Positions 48,807 through 58,639 of a DNA stretch of 64,000 bases are shown piece after piece; position 1 is the stretch's first letter, and every line of letters starts with the position of its first letter. A model generated the notes under the pieces. The model searched no databases. It had not been told where the DNA came from and saw nothing but the letters and a program-made list of their open reading frames with translations. The translations under genes and the position numbers were made by a program. The DNA comes from Streptomyces uncialis (GTDB lineage Bacteria > Actinomycetota > Actinomycetes > Streptomycetales > Streptomycetaceae). The DNA lies in contig NZ_LFBV01000008.1 in assembly GCF_001905345.1 (NCBI RefSeq), positions 186,001-250,000 on the forward strand, in the 5' to 3' direction.

Positions 48807-50081
48807 ATGTCCGACAGCCAGCCGCAGCAGCCGTCGTCCGGTTCCCACCGGCCCTCCGGCGGCGACGACGGCAAGGCGGCCGACAGCGCGGGACTGCTGC
48901 TGTGCGGCGCCCGCCTCGTGGACGGCAGGACCGTGGACGTACGGCTCGGCGGGGGCCGTATCGAGGCGGTGGGCACGACCGGCAGCCTGACCACCGGCGC
49001 CACCCGGGTCGATCTCGGCGGCTATCTGCTGCTCCCCGCGCCCGCGGAGCCCCACGCGCACAGCGACACCGCCCTGTCCGCGGACACGGACGGACCCGAG
49101 TCGTACGACGTGCAGGACATCCAGCGGCGGGCCACCGAGGCCGCGTTGCTCCAGCTCGGGCACGGGGCGACGGCGCTGCGCGCGCATGTGCGGATCGGGG
49201 ACGTGCCGGGGCTCGGGGCGCTGGAGGCGGTGCTCCAGGCGCGGCGGTCGCTGCGGGGGCTCGCCGATCTGTCGGTGGTGGCGATGCCCCGGCTGCTGAC
49301 CGGCGCCGCGGGCGCGGACGGGCTCGCCGGGCTGCGGGACGCGGTGAAGATGGGCGCGTCGGTGGTGGGCGGCTGCCCCGACCTCGACCCCGATCCGACG
49401 GGATACGTGGAAGCCGTGCTCGAACTGGCCGCGGAGCACGGTTGCGCGGTCGATCTGCACACCGACGGTGACGATCCGGCGCGGCTCGCGCGGCTGGCCG
49501 CGATGGCGGGCGGGCTGCGGCCCGGGGTGAGCGTCGGCCCCTGCGGCGGGCTGGCGCGGCTGCCCGAGCAGGCCGCGGGGCGGGTTGCGGACCGGCTCGC
49601 GGCGGCCGGGGTCACCGTGGTGTGTCTGCCGCAGGGGCGCTGCGGGGGCGCGCAGCGCGGGGAGACGGCGCCGGTGCGGTTGCTGCGGGCGGCGGGGGTG
49701 CGGGTGGCGGCGGGCAGCGGGGCGCTGCGGGACGTGGGGAACCCGGTGGGGCGGGGTGATCCGCTGGAGGCCGCGTATCTGCTGGCGTCGCGGCACGGGT
49801 TGCGGCCGGAGGAGGCGTACGACGCGGTGTGCTCGGCGGCGCGGGGGGCGATGGGGTTGCCGCGGGTGCGGGTGGAGGCGGGGTTTCCGGCGGAGTTGCT
49901 CGCGGTGCGGGGGGAGCGGTTGGCGGGGGTGCTGTCGTTGGCCTACAGCCGGATCGTGGTCCACCGGGGGCGGGTGGTGGCTCGGACCAGTGCGGTGCGG
50001 GAGTACTGCGACTCGGCTGCCGCCGTGGCGCTCGACCTCCCCCGCCAGGCCCGTACCGGGGACGCGCCACCACCACCCTGA
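48807..50081 (+). CDS. Amidohydrolase family protein (cytosine-deaminase-like)
   Basis: 424 residues, TIM-barrel amidohydrolase: LLCGARLVDGRTVDVRLGGGRIEAVG, VDLGGYLLLPAPAEPHAHSD (HxH metal site), GHGATALRAHVRIGD, GCAVDLHTDGDD (metal His), late part RPEEAYDAVCSAARGAMGL. It resembles cytosine deaminase/isocytosine deaminase-type proteins, but the late VAAGSGALRD segment where an Asp-bearing motif is expected is weak, so activity is uncertain. GGAG four bases before ATG. Repeat R5 follows. Confidence 0.8.
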   Translation: MSDSQPQQPSSGSHRPSGGDDGKAADSAGLLLCGARLVDGRTVDVRLGGGRIEAVGTTGSLTTGATRVDLGGYLLLPAPAEPHAHSDTALSADTDGPESYDVQDIQRRATEAALLQLGHGATALRAHVRIGDVPGLGALEAVLQARRSLRGLADLSVVAMPRLLTGAAGADGLAGLRDAVKMGASVVGGCPDLDPDPTGYVEAVLELAAEHGCAVDLHTDGDDPARLARLAAMAGGLRPGVSVGPCGGLARLPEQAAGRVADRLAAAGVTVVCLPQGRCGGAQRGETAPVRLLRAAGVRVAAGSGALRDVGNPVGRGDPLEAAYLLASRHGLRPEEAYDAVCSAARGAMGLPRVRVEAGFPAELLAVRGERLAGVLSLAYSRIVVHRGRVVARTSAVREYCDSAAAVALDLPRQARTGDAPPPP

Positions 50082-50117
50082 GGTCCGGCCCCCGCCCCTC
50101 GCCCGCTGGGTTTCGTG

Positions 50118-50784
50118 TGCCTGGCGGACTCCGTTCCTGTGCCGTCGCTCGTGGGGTGCGCAGTTCCCCGCGCCCCTTTGGGGCGCATCCGGCCGGTTCT
50201 TCGGGTCGGTGCCGGTCGGGATTCTCCGTCCTCGATCCGACACGCTCGGTACGACGTGACCTTGCCCGACTGAAGAGCATCGGAGTCTGCGAGCAGAGAT
50301 TCCCGCCCACCCCCTCCCGCAGCAGCGCGAGTGCAGGGGGAGGAGGGTTGAACCCCGACCCCGGTTGATGCAGCCCGCAGCCGGATCGCCAGCCCCAGTT
50401 GGGCGCCCCAAAGGGGCGCGGGGAACTGCGCGAGCAACCAAGGACCATCCGCACCCGAACGGGAACCGCAAGGGGCGCCCCCAAAGGGGCGCGGGGAACT
50501 GCGCGAAGACGAGGGCCAACCCGCACCCGAAGAGCGACCGCAAGAGGGCAGCATCCAGGGGCGCGGGGAACTGCGCACCCACGGACGGCCCGCGCAGGGA
50601 CAAGTACGACCAGGTGGGAAACCCCAGGGCGCGAGCAAAGGCGACCTGCGGGGAACTGCGCACCCCACGAGCGGCGGCACGGGAACGGAGTGCGTCCAGC
50701 ACAGGAGACCCAGGGCGCGCGGGAGGCGGCCCGGACAGGGACAGGTACGCCCAGGAGTGAAACCCGGAGGCGCGAGCGAAGGCG
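50118..50784 (-). repeat. Composite 3'-end repeat, copy R5
   Basis: Directly after the amidohydrolase stop, same orientation as R4. 19-bp modules at 50158 (direct) and 50413, 50486 and 50558 (inverted), the last three as a run of about 73-bp spaced copies. Core AGAGATTCCCGCCCACCCCC and GGATTCTCCGTCC-type segments present. Right end GCGCGAGCGAAGGCG (50770-50784) lies 38 bp from the next ATG. Open frames through it are not credible. Confidence 0.78.
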
Positions 50785-50822
50785 ACCTGCGGGAGGCCGG
50801 GCCGGAGGCGTACCGTCGGGGT

Positions 50823-51479
50823 ATGCGTACTGTCATCGCTGGAGGACACGGTCGGATCGCGCTGCGGCTGGAGCGTCTGCTCGCCGCCCGGGGGGACGAG
50901 GTCGCGGGCCTCGTCCGGCACCCCGGACAGGGCGACGACCTCCGTGCGGCCGGCGCCGAACCCCTCGTCTGCGACCTGGAGTCGGCACCCGTCGAGGAGG
51001 TCGCCGCACACCTGGCCGGCGCCGACGCCGCGGTCTTCGCCGCGGGCGCGGGCCCGGGCAGCGGAGCCGGCCGCAAGGACACCGTCGACCGCGCGGCGGC
51101 GGTCCTGTTCGCGGACGCCGCCGAGCGGGCCGGAGTACGCCGTTTCCTGGTCGTCTCGTCGATGGGCGCGGACCCCGGGCACCGGGGCGACGAGGTGTTC
51201 GACGTGTACCTGCGGGCGAAGGGCGCGGCGGACACCGATGTACTGGCCCGCGCGGGCCTGGACGTGACCGTGCTGCGCCCGGGCGCGCTCACGGACGACC
51301 CCGGCACCGGACGGGTGCGCCTGGAGGCGTCCACGGGCCGCGGCGGCGTCTCCCGTGACGATGTGGCCGCCGTACTGGCGGAGTTGCTGGACACTCCGGC
51401 GACCGCTGGGCTGACGCTGGAGCTCGTCGCGGGGCCGACACCGGTCGCCGTCGCCGTGAAGGCCGTGGCGGGCAACTGA
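50823..51479 (+). CDS. NAD(P)-binding Rossmann protein (atypical SDR)
   Basis: 218 residues. MRTVIAGGHGRIALRLERLLAARGDEVAGL is the cofactor motif (GGHGRIA, a GxxGxxA variant); EPLVCDLESAP, ADAAVFAAGAGPGS, RRFLVVSSMGAD, VTVLRPGALTDDPGTG. Close to the NAD(P)H-binding YwnB/HSCARG-like proteins. ATG at 50823 fits; the open frame extends back into R5. Confidence 0.87.
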   Translation: MRTVIAGGHGRIALRLERLLAARGDEVAGLVRHPGQGDDLRAAGAEPLVCDLESAPVEEVAAHLAGADAAVFAAGAGPGSGAGRKDTVDRAAAVLFADAAERAGVRRFLVVSSMGADPGHRGDEVFDVYLRAKGAADTDVLARAGLDVTVLRPGALTDDPGTGRVRLEASTGRGGVSRDDVAAVLAELLDTPATAGLTLELVAGPTPVAVAVKAVAGN

Positions 51480-51507
51480 CCGACGGCCCGTACCGGCCCG
51501 CGCGGGG

Positions 51508-51720
51508 TCAGAAGAGCGGGAGCTGACCGGGGAAGTCCGGGAGCACGTACCCGTCCAGATGGGGCTGGGTCGCACCGAGTTGGGCCTGTCTGCGCGAGCC
51601 GGGACACGACAGCAGGGAACCGGCGCCCCGCGCCCCGGGCGGGTCATGGCGCGCGAAGCGACCGGCCACGACGGCGATTTCGCGGCGGCACTCGGGGCAG
51701 ACTCTGCGGCGCGAGGACAT
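51508..51720 (-). CDS. Small zinc-ribbon-like protein
   Basis: 70 residues: MSSRRRVCPECRREIAVVAG, SLLSCPGSRRQAQLG, ending FPGQLPLF. One Cx2C plus a single Cys-Pro; metal binding is possible but incomplete. Unknown function. ATG 51720 chosen at the conserved-looking start; the long upstream frame is noise. Converges with the Rossmann gene. Confidence 0.5.
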   Translation of the reverse strand: MSSRRRVCPECRREIAVVAGRFARHDPPGARGAGSLLSCPGSRRQAQLGATQPHLDGYVLPDFPGQLPLF

Positions 51721-52116
51721 ACCCCCAGTGTGCCCCGGACCACTGACAACTCCGCCGGGCCGCCCCGTCCCCCGTGCGGGTGACACGCTACGGGCGGCTG
51801 CGCACTTCGGCCGGATTCCGCCCTTGCACCGGCCCCGGCGAACCGCACACACATTCACGTACGCGCAGCTCACGACCGTAGCCCTGAACCATGTTCAGCA
51901 GTTGACGCGTACACGCCTAAACGTTCTCTCACGTCCCTCATCGCCCTCCCATGCGCGCCGGGCATGCTGCGAGCCGCGGTGCCTGGCGGGACCGGGCCCG
52001 TTCGAGACCCGGCGGCCGCCCCCGCGTCCAGCGCGCGGAACGCCGCGATCCACCCCCCACCCGCATGGTGGCGCCCTGCCGCGCCGTCATGGGGCATGGC
52101 ATTGGACAGGAGAAAC
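51721..52116. other. Intergenic upstream of DUF4360 genes
   Basis: Divergent region between the small zinc-ribbon gene (minus) and the DUF4360 pair (plus). Nothing coding recognised. ACAGGAGAAAC just before 52117 is the ribosome site of the first DUF4360 gene. Confidence 0.5.
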
Positions 52117-52775
52117 ATGGTTCGTGCACTGCTCGCATCCGGCGCGGCGGTCGCCGCGCTGCTCGCGGCGGCGATGCCCGCGCAGGGCGCAGGCTCCTCC
52201 GTATCGACCATCAAGGCTCCCCGGACAAGATCGTGATCGAGGTCGCGACCGTCAACGGCTCCGGCTGTCCCACGGGGACCGCGGCGATCGCCGTGTCCCC
52301 CGACAACACGGCCTTCACCGTGACGTACAGCGACTATCTCGCCAAGGCGGGCGGCCCCTCGCTGCCGACCGACTTCCGCAAGAACTGCCAGCTCAACCTG
52401 ATCGTGCATGTCCCGAACGGGTTCACGTACGCGGTCATGGGCGTCGACTACCGCGGCTTCGCGTCGCTGGAGCGGGGCGCGTCCGGGGTCGAGAAGGCGT
52501 CGTACTACTTCCAGGGCTCCCCCGCCACCGCGTCCCGCAGCCATACCTTCAGCGGCCCGCTGGTCGACGACTGGCAGGCCACCGACACCACCGAGTGGGC
52601 CAACCTCGTGTGGGCGCCGTGCGGGGTCAAGCGCAACCTCAACATCAACACGGAGCTGCGCGTCAACGCCGGGACCTCGGACCGGACGAAGACCAGCTTC
52701 ATGACGATGGACTCCACGGACGGCAGCCTCGACACCGTCTACCACCTGGCATGGCAGCGGTGCCCCACGCCGTGA
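52117..52775 (+). pseudogene. Secreted DUF4360 protein, frameshifted (first tandem copy)
   Basis: ATG 52117 starts MVRALLASGAAVAALLAAAMPAQGAG, a signal peptide, but the frame stops at 52236. The DUF4360 domain continues in another frame (EVATVNGSGCPTGTAAIAVSP, FTVTYSDYLAKAGG, VEKASYYFQGS, SFMTMDSTDGSLDTVYHLAW). Aligned with the intact second copy, one base is missing in the C-run at 52219-52222 (four C where the second copy reads PPDK). Corrected length would be about 219 residues with four cysteines. Either a recent mutation, an error, or a phase-variable tract. Confidence 0.75.
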
Positions 52776-52994
52776 GCACCGGGAGCACCGGGACTCCGTC
52801 AGGGGCCGCCCCGGGACGCGGCGGCCACTGACGGACGACCGGAGCACCTGGGTGCCGACGGGTTTCCCGCGCCACCCGCACGTGCTCAAGGGCAGACCGG
52901 CCGCCCGCCTCCCGCGGGCGGCCACCCCGACCCCACCGCCCCCGGCATCCCGCCGGTGCTCAGGCGGACCGATGTAACACGGACAGGAGAACCC

Positions 52995-53636
52995 ATGGCT
53001 CGCGGACTGCTCGTCTCCAGCGCGGTCGCCGCACTTCTCGCGGCGGTCGTCCCGGCGCAGAGCGCAGGCGCTTCCAGCGCCGCGCCCCCGGACAAGGTCA
53101 CCGTCGACGTGGTGACCGTCAACGGCTCCGGCTGCCGCGCCGGAACGGCCGCTGTCGCCACCTCGCCGGACAACACGGCGTTCACCGTGACGTACAGCGA
53201 CTACCTCGCCACCGCGGGCGGCGCCTCGTCGCCGACCGCCTTCCGGAAGAGCTGTCAGCTCAGCCTGCTCGTGAACGTCCCGCACGGCTTCACGTACGCC
53301 ATCACCAGCGCCGACTACCGCGGCTTCGCGTCGCTCCAGCCGGGCGTCACGGCGGTCGAGAAGGCGTCGTACTACTTCCAGGGCTCGTCCAGCACCAACT
53401 CCCGGACCCACACGTTCACGGGTCCGATGTCGGAGGACTGGCAGGCCACCGACACCACCGACTGGGCGCAGCTCGTCTGGGCCCCCTGCGGTGCGCAGCG
53501 CAGCGTCAACACGGAGCTCCGGGTGCAGCTCGGCGCGTCCGACCGCTCGAAGACCAGCTTCATGACGATGGACTCCACCGACGGCAGCGTCAACACGGTC
53601 TACCACCTGGCATGGAAGCAGTGCCCGGCCGCCTGA
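52995..53636 (+). CDS. Secreted DUF4360 protein (intact second copy)
   Basis: 213 residues. Signal peptide MARGLLVSSAVAALLAAVVPAQSAGA; mature part VTVDVVTVNGSGCRAGTAAVATSPDN, FTVTYSDYLATAGG, FRKSCQLSLLVNVPHGFTYA, VEKASYYFQGS, WAPCGAQRSVN, MTMDSTDGSVNTVYHLAW. Four cysteines suggest two disulfides. Tandem paralogue of the preceding gene with a similar AGGAGA ribosome site. Exported; function unknown. Confidence 0.88.
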   Translation: MARGLLVSSAVAALLAAVVPAQSAGASSAAPPDKVTVDVVTVNGSGCRAGTAAVATSPDNTAFTVTYSDYLATAGGASSPTAFRKSCQLSLLVNVPHGFTYAITSADYRGFASLQPGVTAVEKASYYFQGSSSTNSRTHTFTGPMSEDWQATDTTDWAQLVWAPCGAQRSVNTELRVQLGASDRSKTSFMTMDSTDGSVNTVYHLAWKQCPAA

Positions 53637-53732
53637 CCGGGTGACCCGGGGGGCGGCCGTTCGGGCCGTCCGTCGGCCCGTCGGCCGTCGGTACGGCTCG
53701 CGGCGGGGTCATGACCGGGTCCTGGAAAACAA

Positions 53733-53774
53733 GTAACCCCCTTCCGACGCGTCTCCGCGTCGGAAGGGGGTTAC
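53733..53774 (-). terminator. tRNA-Tyr terminator
   Basis: A perfect 19-bp stem (GTAACCCCCTTCCGACGCG and complement) with loop TCTC, seven bases after the tRNA-Tyr 3' end; also faces the DUF4360 genes from the other side, so it may be bidirectional. Confidence 0.9.
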
Positions 53775-53780
53775 TCGATG

Positions 53781-53862
53781 TGGCGGCGCCAGGATTCGAA
53801 CCTGGGAAGGCTGAGCCGGCAGATTTACAGTCTGCTCCCTTTGGCCGCTCGGGCACACCGCC
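53781..53862 (-). tRNA. tRNA-Tyr (GTA)
   Basis: 82 nt, long variable arm. Acceptor GGCGGTG/GCGCCGCC-side pairing, anticodon arm GCAGA-CTGTAAA-TCTGC (GTA), discriminator A, no encoded CCA. Confidence 0.96.
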
Positions 53863-54050
53863 TGGGATGTCGCTGAGGAGCTGATCTTGCGGTCCGCTCC
53901 CTGGCAACGACGTAAACGATACCCGATGCCCGGGGGTGCTCCGCCACTCGATTGAGCGGCACCCGACGCGGGGGCGGTGGCTAGGCTTTACGGATGCGGT
54001 CCGCGTTCCACGGCCGCCTCTACGCACCCCGATACAAGGAGCCACAGGAC

Positions 54051-54539
54051 ATGGCCGACTCCAGTTTCGACATCGTCTCGAAGGTCGAGCGGCAGGAGGT
54101 CGACAACGCCCTCAACCAGGCCGCCAAGGAGATCTCGCAGCGCTACGACTTCCGCAACGTCGGGGCGTCGATCGCCTGGTCCGGCGACAAGATCCTGATG
54201 CAGGCCAATTCCGAGGACCGGGTGAACGCCGTCCTCGATGTCTTCCAGACCAAGCTGGTCAAGCGCGGGATCTCCCTGAAGTCGCTCGACCTCGGCGAGC
54301 CGCAGCTGTCCGGCAAGGAGTACAAGCTCTCCGCCTCGATCCAGGAGGGCATCTCCCAGGAGAACGCGAAGAAGGTCGCGAAGCTCATCCGTGACGAGGG
54401 CCCCAAGGGCATCAAGGCGCAGGTCCAGGGCGAAGAGCTGCGGGTCAGCTCGAAGAGCCGGGACGACCTCCAGACCGTCATCGCCCTGCTGAAGGGCCAG
54501 GAGTTCGACTTCGCGATCCAGTTCGTGAACTACCGGTAG
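54051..54539 (+). CDS. YajQ family cyclic-di-GMP-binding protein
   Basis: 162 residues, full YajQ length: [118 protein letters not shown]. YajQ proteins bind c-di-GMP in some bacteria, but activity here is not shown. GGAG nine bases before the ATG. Confidence 0.93.
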   Translation: MADSSFDIVSKVERQEVDNALNQAAKEISQRYDFRNVGASIAWSGDKILMQANSEDRVNAVLDVFQTKLVKRGISLKSLDLGEPQLSGKEYKLSASIQEGISQENAKKVAKLIRDEGPKGIKAQVQGEELRVSSKSRDDLQTVIALLKGQEFDFAIQFVNYR

Positions 54540-54703
54540 GCGGGGCGGCGGTCCGGAGGTCCTTGATCGGCGGGCCTCGTGCAGCGCCTGCCGGGTGGCG
54601 GGCGCCGCGCTGAGGTGGGCGACTACGGACTGGGCCGTGGGGCCGCGTAGCTCGGTGGTCGAGCCGGTGGTCCCCCGGGGCCGGGTCGGTGGTCCCCGGG
54701 GGC

Positions 54704-55291
54704 TCAGGGGCCCGCTGCGGGCTTCCCAGGGGTCGGTACGGTAGCTGCCGGGGACCTGACGCGGTGGGCGTAGTCCGGCCAGGCGGGGAGGTCCATGTCG
54801 CTCTCGTCCCCGTCGTACCAGCCGGTGCCGTCCAGCCAGTCCTGGAGCCAGCGGGCGAGGCTCGGGCTGTCGGAGAACCAGGCGTACTCCGGGTTGCCGC
54901 CGTTCGGCTCGTAGAGGAGGACGGGGGCGGCCTCGTCGGTGCAGTCGACGCAGGCGTACATGCCGCAGCCCCAGTGGGCGATCTGGAGTACCCCGGCGGG
55001 CCAGGGCCACTCGGGGTCGGCCCGCGCGGCGAGGTACTGGCCCACCGCAGGGGGCTCGCCTCCGGCGGAGCCCTCCAGCAGGGGCAGCAGACCGTACTCC
55101 GGGCCGAATCCCCCGTCGGCCACCCGGGTGTACAGGGCGGCCAGCAGGGGTGGCAGGGCGAAGCCGAGGGCTTCCTCCGCGCGCGCGAGCGTCCCCGGGT
55201 CGGCCGGGGCGGGCGGGGCGCTCCAGCCCCAGGGGGGATCGGTGCGCGCCCTGTCTGCGAGACGGGTCAGCAAGTCCTCGGTGTCGGGCAT
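54704..55291 (-). CDS. SMI1/KNR4 family protein
   Basis: 195 residues: RAEEALGFALPPLLAALYTRVADGGFGPEYGLLPL matches the SMI1/KNR4 start, then GVLQIAHWGCGMYACVDC, LLYEPNGGNPEYAWFSDSPSLARWLQDWLDG. SMI1/KNR4 proteins are frequently immunity proteins of polymorphic toxins; no toxin is adjacent here. Pro-rich end. ATG start. Confidence 0.83.
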   Translation of the reverse strand: MPDTEDLLTRLADRARTDPPWGWSAPPAPADPGTLARAEEALGFALPPLLAALYTRVADGGFGPEYGLLPLLEGSAGGEPPAVGQYLAARADPEWPWPAGVLQIAHWGCGMYACVDCTDEAAPVLLYEPNGGNPEYAWFSDSPSLARWLQDWLDGTGWYDGDESDMDLPAWPDYAHRVRSPAATVPTPGKPAAGP

Positions 55292-55346
55292 GACTTCATG
55301 CTGCCATCCGCCACTGACAACGCGGACGCGCCGGGTCCCGGGCGGG

Positions 55347-55742
55347 TCACCAGCGGCCGGCGAAGGGCTGGTCGGTGCTGACGATCTCCTTGCCGAGCGG
55401 CATCAGGGAAACCGGGATCAGCTTGAAGTTGGCGAGGCCCAGCGGGATGCCGATGATCGTGACGCACTGGATGACGCCCGTGACGATATGGGCCAGGGCC
55501 AGCCACCAGCCCGCGAGGATCAGCCACAGGACGTTGCCCACGAAGGACGCGGCGCCCGAGGTGGGCCGCTCGACCACGGTCTGGCCGAAGGGCCACAGGG
55601 CGTAGAAGCCGATCCGCCACGACGCCAGGGCGAAGGGGATGCCGATGATCGTGATGAACAGCAGCACACCGGCGAACATATAGCCGAGGAACAGCCAGAA
55701 GCCGCTGAATATGAGCCAGATGATGTTGAGGATTGTCTTCAC
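55347..55742 (-). CDS. YccF domain membrane protein
   Basis: 131 residues with four hydrophobic segments in two repeats: [91 protein letters not shown]. The doubled ITIIGIP motif is the YccF signature. The GTG start overlaps the htpX stop by 4 bp. Function unknown; possibly assists HtpX. Confidence 0.9.
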   Translation of the reverse strand: MKTILNIIWLIFSGFWLFLGYMFAGVLLFITIIGIPFALASWRIGFYALWPFGQTVVERPTSGAASFVGNVLWLILAGWWLALAHIVTGVIQCVTIIGIPLGLANFKLIPVSLMPLGKEIVSTDQPFAGRW

Positions 55743-56602
55743 TGATGTCGACCTGCCATCTGTTCGAGCCGGGCGATGCGCTCGGCCATCGGCGGATGTG
55801 TGGAGAACATCTTGGAGAGGCCCCGGCCCGGCCGGAACGGGTTGGCGATCATCATATGACTCGCCGTCTCGATCCTGGGCTCGGGCGGCAGGGGCAGCTG
55901 CTTGGTGCCCGCGTCCAGCTTCCGCAGGGCGCTGGCGAGTGCCAGGGGGTCCCCGGTGAGCTGGGCGCCGGAGGCGTCGGCCTCGTACTCGCGGGAGCGG
56001 CTGATCGACAGCTGGATGACCGACGCTGCCAGCGGGCCGAGCAGCATGATCAGCAGCATGCCGAAGATGCCGGGGCCGTCGTCGTTGTCGGAGCGGCCGA
56101 ACGGGATCAGCCAGGCGAAGTTGACGAGGAACATGATCACGGAGGCGAGGGCGCCGGCGACCGAGGAGATGAGGATGTCGCGGTTGTAGACATGGCTCAG
56201 CTCATGCCCGATGACGCCGCGCAGCTCGCGTTCGTCGAGCAGCCGGAGGATGCCTTCCGTGCAGCAGACGGCGGCGTTGCGCGGGTTGCGGCCCGTCGCG
56301 AACGCGTTCGGCGCCTCGGTGGGTGAGATGTAGAGCCGGGGCATCGGCTGACGGGCCTGGGTGGAGAGCTCGCGCACCATGCGGTACAGCGCCGGGGCCT
56401 CGAACTCGCTGACCGGGCGGGCCCGCATCGCGCGCAGGGCCAGCTTGTCGCTGTTCCAGTACGCGTACGCGTTGGTGCCCAGGGCCACGACGACGGCGAC
56501 GATCAGGCCCGTACGCCCGAAGAGACTGCCGATGACGATGATGAGCGCCGACAGTCCTCCGAGAAGAACGGCGGTCTTCAGCCCGTTGTGCCGGCGGTGC
56601 AC
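55739..56602 (-). CDS. htpX: Zinc metalloprotease HtpX
   Basis: Membrane protease of M48 family, 287 residues. Two N-terminal helices ([37 protein letters not shown]), zinc motif HELSH at 133-137 in [14 protein letters not shown], third ligand [16 protein letters not shown], inner helix around 150-165 and a C-terminal [20 protein letters not shown] start. Acts on misfolded membrane proteins. Coupled to yccF. Confidence 0.94.
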   Translation of the reverse strand: MHRRHNGLKTAVLLGGLSALIIVIGSLFGRTGLIVAVVVALGTNAYAYWNSDKLALRAMRARPVSEFEAPALYRMVRELSTQARQPMPRLYISPTEAPNAFATGRNPRNAAVCCTEGILRLLDERELRGVIGHELSHVYNRDILISSVAGALASVIMFLVNFAWLIPFGRSDNDDGPGIFGMLLIMLLGPLAASVIQLSISRSREYEADASGAQLTGDPLALASALRKLDAGTKQLPLPPEPRIETASHMMIANPFRPGRGLSKMFSTHPPMAERIARLEQMAGRHQ

Positions 56603-56843
56603 AGTCAGCCCTCCTGGTGGTGCGGCAGGGGAACCCTCTGCTCCTTGGTGCTCCGCAGCGGTGGTGCCGCTGCCGGTACTTCTTCCTACGGTCCAGTGGA
56701 CCCTCCCGTACTGGTCAACGCCAGGCGGGCGGGACTAGTTCCCTTGTGCTCGCGCCCGCCGGGGTCGGCCGACCGGGTGACCCCGGCCCGGCGGCGGGTG
56801 CGGCCGGGGGGAGGGAAGCGCCGTCCCGCACTGTGGCTTCTTT

Positions 56844-56885
56844 AACTTTTGGCGATGTCAAATTTCTTTGACATCGCCAAAAGTT
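56844..56885. terminator. Perfect 19-bp AT-rich hairpin downstream of nuoN
   Basis: Arms AACTTTTGGCGATGTCAAA and TTTGACATCGCCAAAAGTT with loop TTTC, 57 bp past the nuoN stop and about 240 bp before htpX. Unusually AT-rich for this chromosome. Most likely the nuo operon terminator; an operator is possible. Confidence 0.7.
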
Positions 56886-56941
56886 GAAGAGAGAGCTCGG
56901 CCGCGGTGCGGGAGTGGCGCTTCCGCCCCCGGGTCGTGGGG

Positions 56942-58639
56942 TCAGAAGAGGACCGTGTCGGAGAACCTCAGGACGAGCTGCGGCGCGCCGGACAGGACGA
57001 CGGCCAGAACGGCCGCCAGGGCGATGGCCGCGGCGAGGGCGGGGGGGACGGGGAGCCCCGGCCGGGGGGCGGCACCCGCTCCCGGTGTCCCCGGGACCGT
57101 CGCCACGTCCGGGCTGACGGATGACCCGTCCGGTGCGGCCGGTACGGCCGGTGCGGTGCCAGCGGCGACCTTCCCGGCTCCCGCGGACCCCGCGGGCCCG
57201 GCGGCCTTCACCGTCTCCGTGCCCTCCGCGGTCTCCGGGGCGCGGAACAGGAGCGCGGTCCACTGGAGGTAGTAGTACAGGGCGATGACGACGTTGACGG
57301 CCATGATCACGGCGAGCCAGCCGAGGCCCGCGTCCACCGCCGACGAGAAGACGGTGACCTTCGCGAAGAGCCCGATGATGCCCGGCGGCAGCCCCGCGAG
57401 GCACAGCAGGAAGAACGCGAGGACCAGGGCGGCCAGCGGGCGCTCCGCGTACAGGCCCCGGTAATCGCTGAGCCGGTTGAGGGGCCGGGTCCGGGCGACC
57501 AGCGCGGCGACGGCGAAGGCGCCCAGGTTCACAGCGGCGTACATCAGGGCGTACGACACGGTGGAGCCGACCGCGCGTTCGCCGTCCTTCGCGTAGGCCG
57601 CCGCGGCGATCGGGACCAGGAGGTACCCGGCCTGGCCGACGGAGGACCAGGCGAGCAGGCGTACCGCGCTGTACGCGCGCGTGACGTTCTGCCGCAGCGC
57701 CGCCGCGTTGCCGATGGTCATGGTGAGGGCCGCCAGTACGGCGAGCGCGGGGCCCCATACGTCGGCGTACGAGGGGAACGCGACGACGGTGACGAGGATC
57801 AGCCCGGAGAAGCCGACGGCCTTGCCGATGACCGACAGATACGCGGCGATCGGCAGGGGCGCGCCGACATAGGTGTCGGGGACCCAGAAGTGGAACGGTA
57901 CGGCGGCCGTCTTGAAGGCGAAGCCGATGAGGGTGAGGACGACACCTGTCCGCGCGAGGGTGTCGAACTGTCCGTCCACGCGCGTGAGGCCGTCGGCGAT
58001 CTCCGTCAGATAGAGGCTGCCGGTGGTGGCGTAGACGAAGCTGACGCCCATCAGGGTGACGGCGGTGGCGGTGACCGAGGACAGGAAGAACTTGAGGGCG
58101 GCCTCGGAGGACATCCGGTCGCCGCGCTTCAGGCCGACCAGCGCGAACGCGGGCAGGGACGCCACCTCAAGGGCGACCACCAGGGTGGCGAGATCGCGGG
58201 AGGCGGGCAGCAGGGCGGCGCCCGCGGCGGAGGACAGCAGCAGGAACCAGTACTCGCCGCCGGGCACGGCACGCGCGCGGGGGGTGTCGGCGTGGTCGCG
58301 GGAGGCGGTCACCGACAGCAGCGCGGTGAGGAGCGCGCCGCCGAGGACGAGGAGCTGGACGGCGAGGGTGAACTGGTCGGCGGTGTAGCTGCACACGTCG
58401 TCGTCGGACAGCCGGCAGAACGTGGCGCGGTCGGCGTCCAGCAGCGGCAGCAGGGACAGCGTGGCGAGGGTGAGTCCCGCGACGGAGGCCCAGCCGAGGA
58501 GGTGCTTGCGGCCCTCGGGGACGAAGAGGTCGGCGACGAGGAGCAGCAGCCCGATGACCGCCGTGATGGCGGGGGGCGCGATCGCGATCCAGTCGACGGA
58601 CTGGACGACGTCGGGGACCTCCAGGGCGGCGAGGGTCAC
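56942..58639 (-). CDS. nuoN: NADH-quinone oxidoreductase subunit N
   Basis: 565 residues, antiporter-like proton channel subunit of complex I. DLATLVVALEVASLPAFALVGL, ALKFFLSSVTATAVTLMGVSF, GFAFKTAAVPFHFWVPDTYVGAP, AYSAVRLLAWSSVGQAGYLL, a Pro/Ala-rich loop near 480-530 and a last helix. GTG at 58639 overlaps the nuoM stop. Last gene of the nuo operon. Confidence 0.95.
   Translation of the reverse strand: MTLAALEVPDVVQSVDWIAIAPPAITAVIGLLLLVADLFVPEGRKHLLGWASVAGLTLATLSLLPLLDADRATFCRLSDDDVCSYTADQFTLAVQLLVLGGALLTALLSVTASRDHADTPRARAVPGGEYWFLLLSSAAGAALLPASRDLATLVVALEVASLPAFALVGLKRGDRMSSEAALKFFLSSVTATAVTLMGVSFVYATTGSLYLTEIADGLTRVDGQFDTLARTGVVLTLIGFAFKTAAVPFHFWVPDTYVGAPLPIAAYLSVIGKAVGFSGLILVTVVAFPSYADVWGPALAVLAALTMTIGNAAALRQNVTRAYSAVRLLAWSSVGQAGYLLVPIAAAAYAKDGERAVGSTVSYALMYAAVNLGAFAVAALVARTRPLNRLSDYRGLYAERPLAALVLAFFLLCLAGLPPGIIGLFAKVTVFSSAVDAGLGWLAVIMAVNVVIALYYYLQWTALLFRAPETAEGTETVKAAGPAGSAGAGKVAAGTAPAVPAAPDGSSVSPDVATVPGTPGAGAAPRPGLPVPPALAAAIALAAVLAVVLSGAPQLVLRFSDTVLF

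Noticed and set aside
50118-50784. CRISPR array at the regularly spaced 19-bp modules of R5
   Set aside because: Spacing is irregular, intervening sequences are themselves shared with the other copies, modules occur in both orientations, and no cas gene is nearby.
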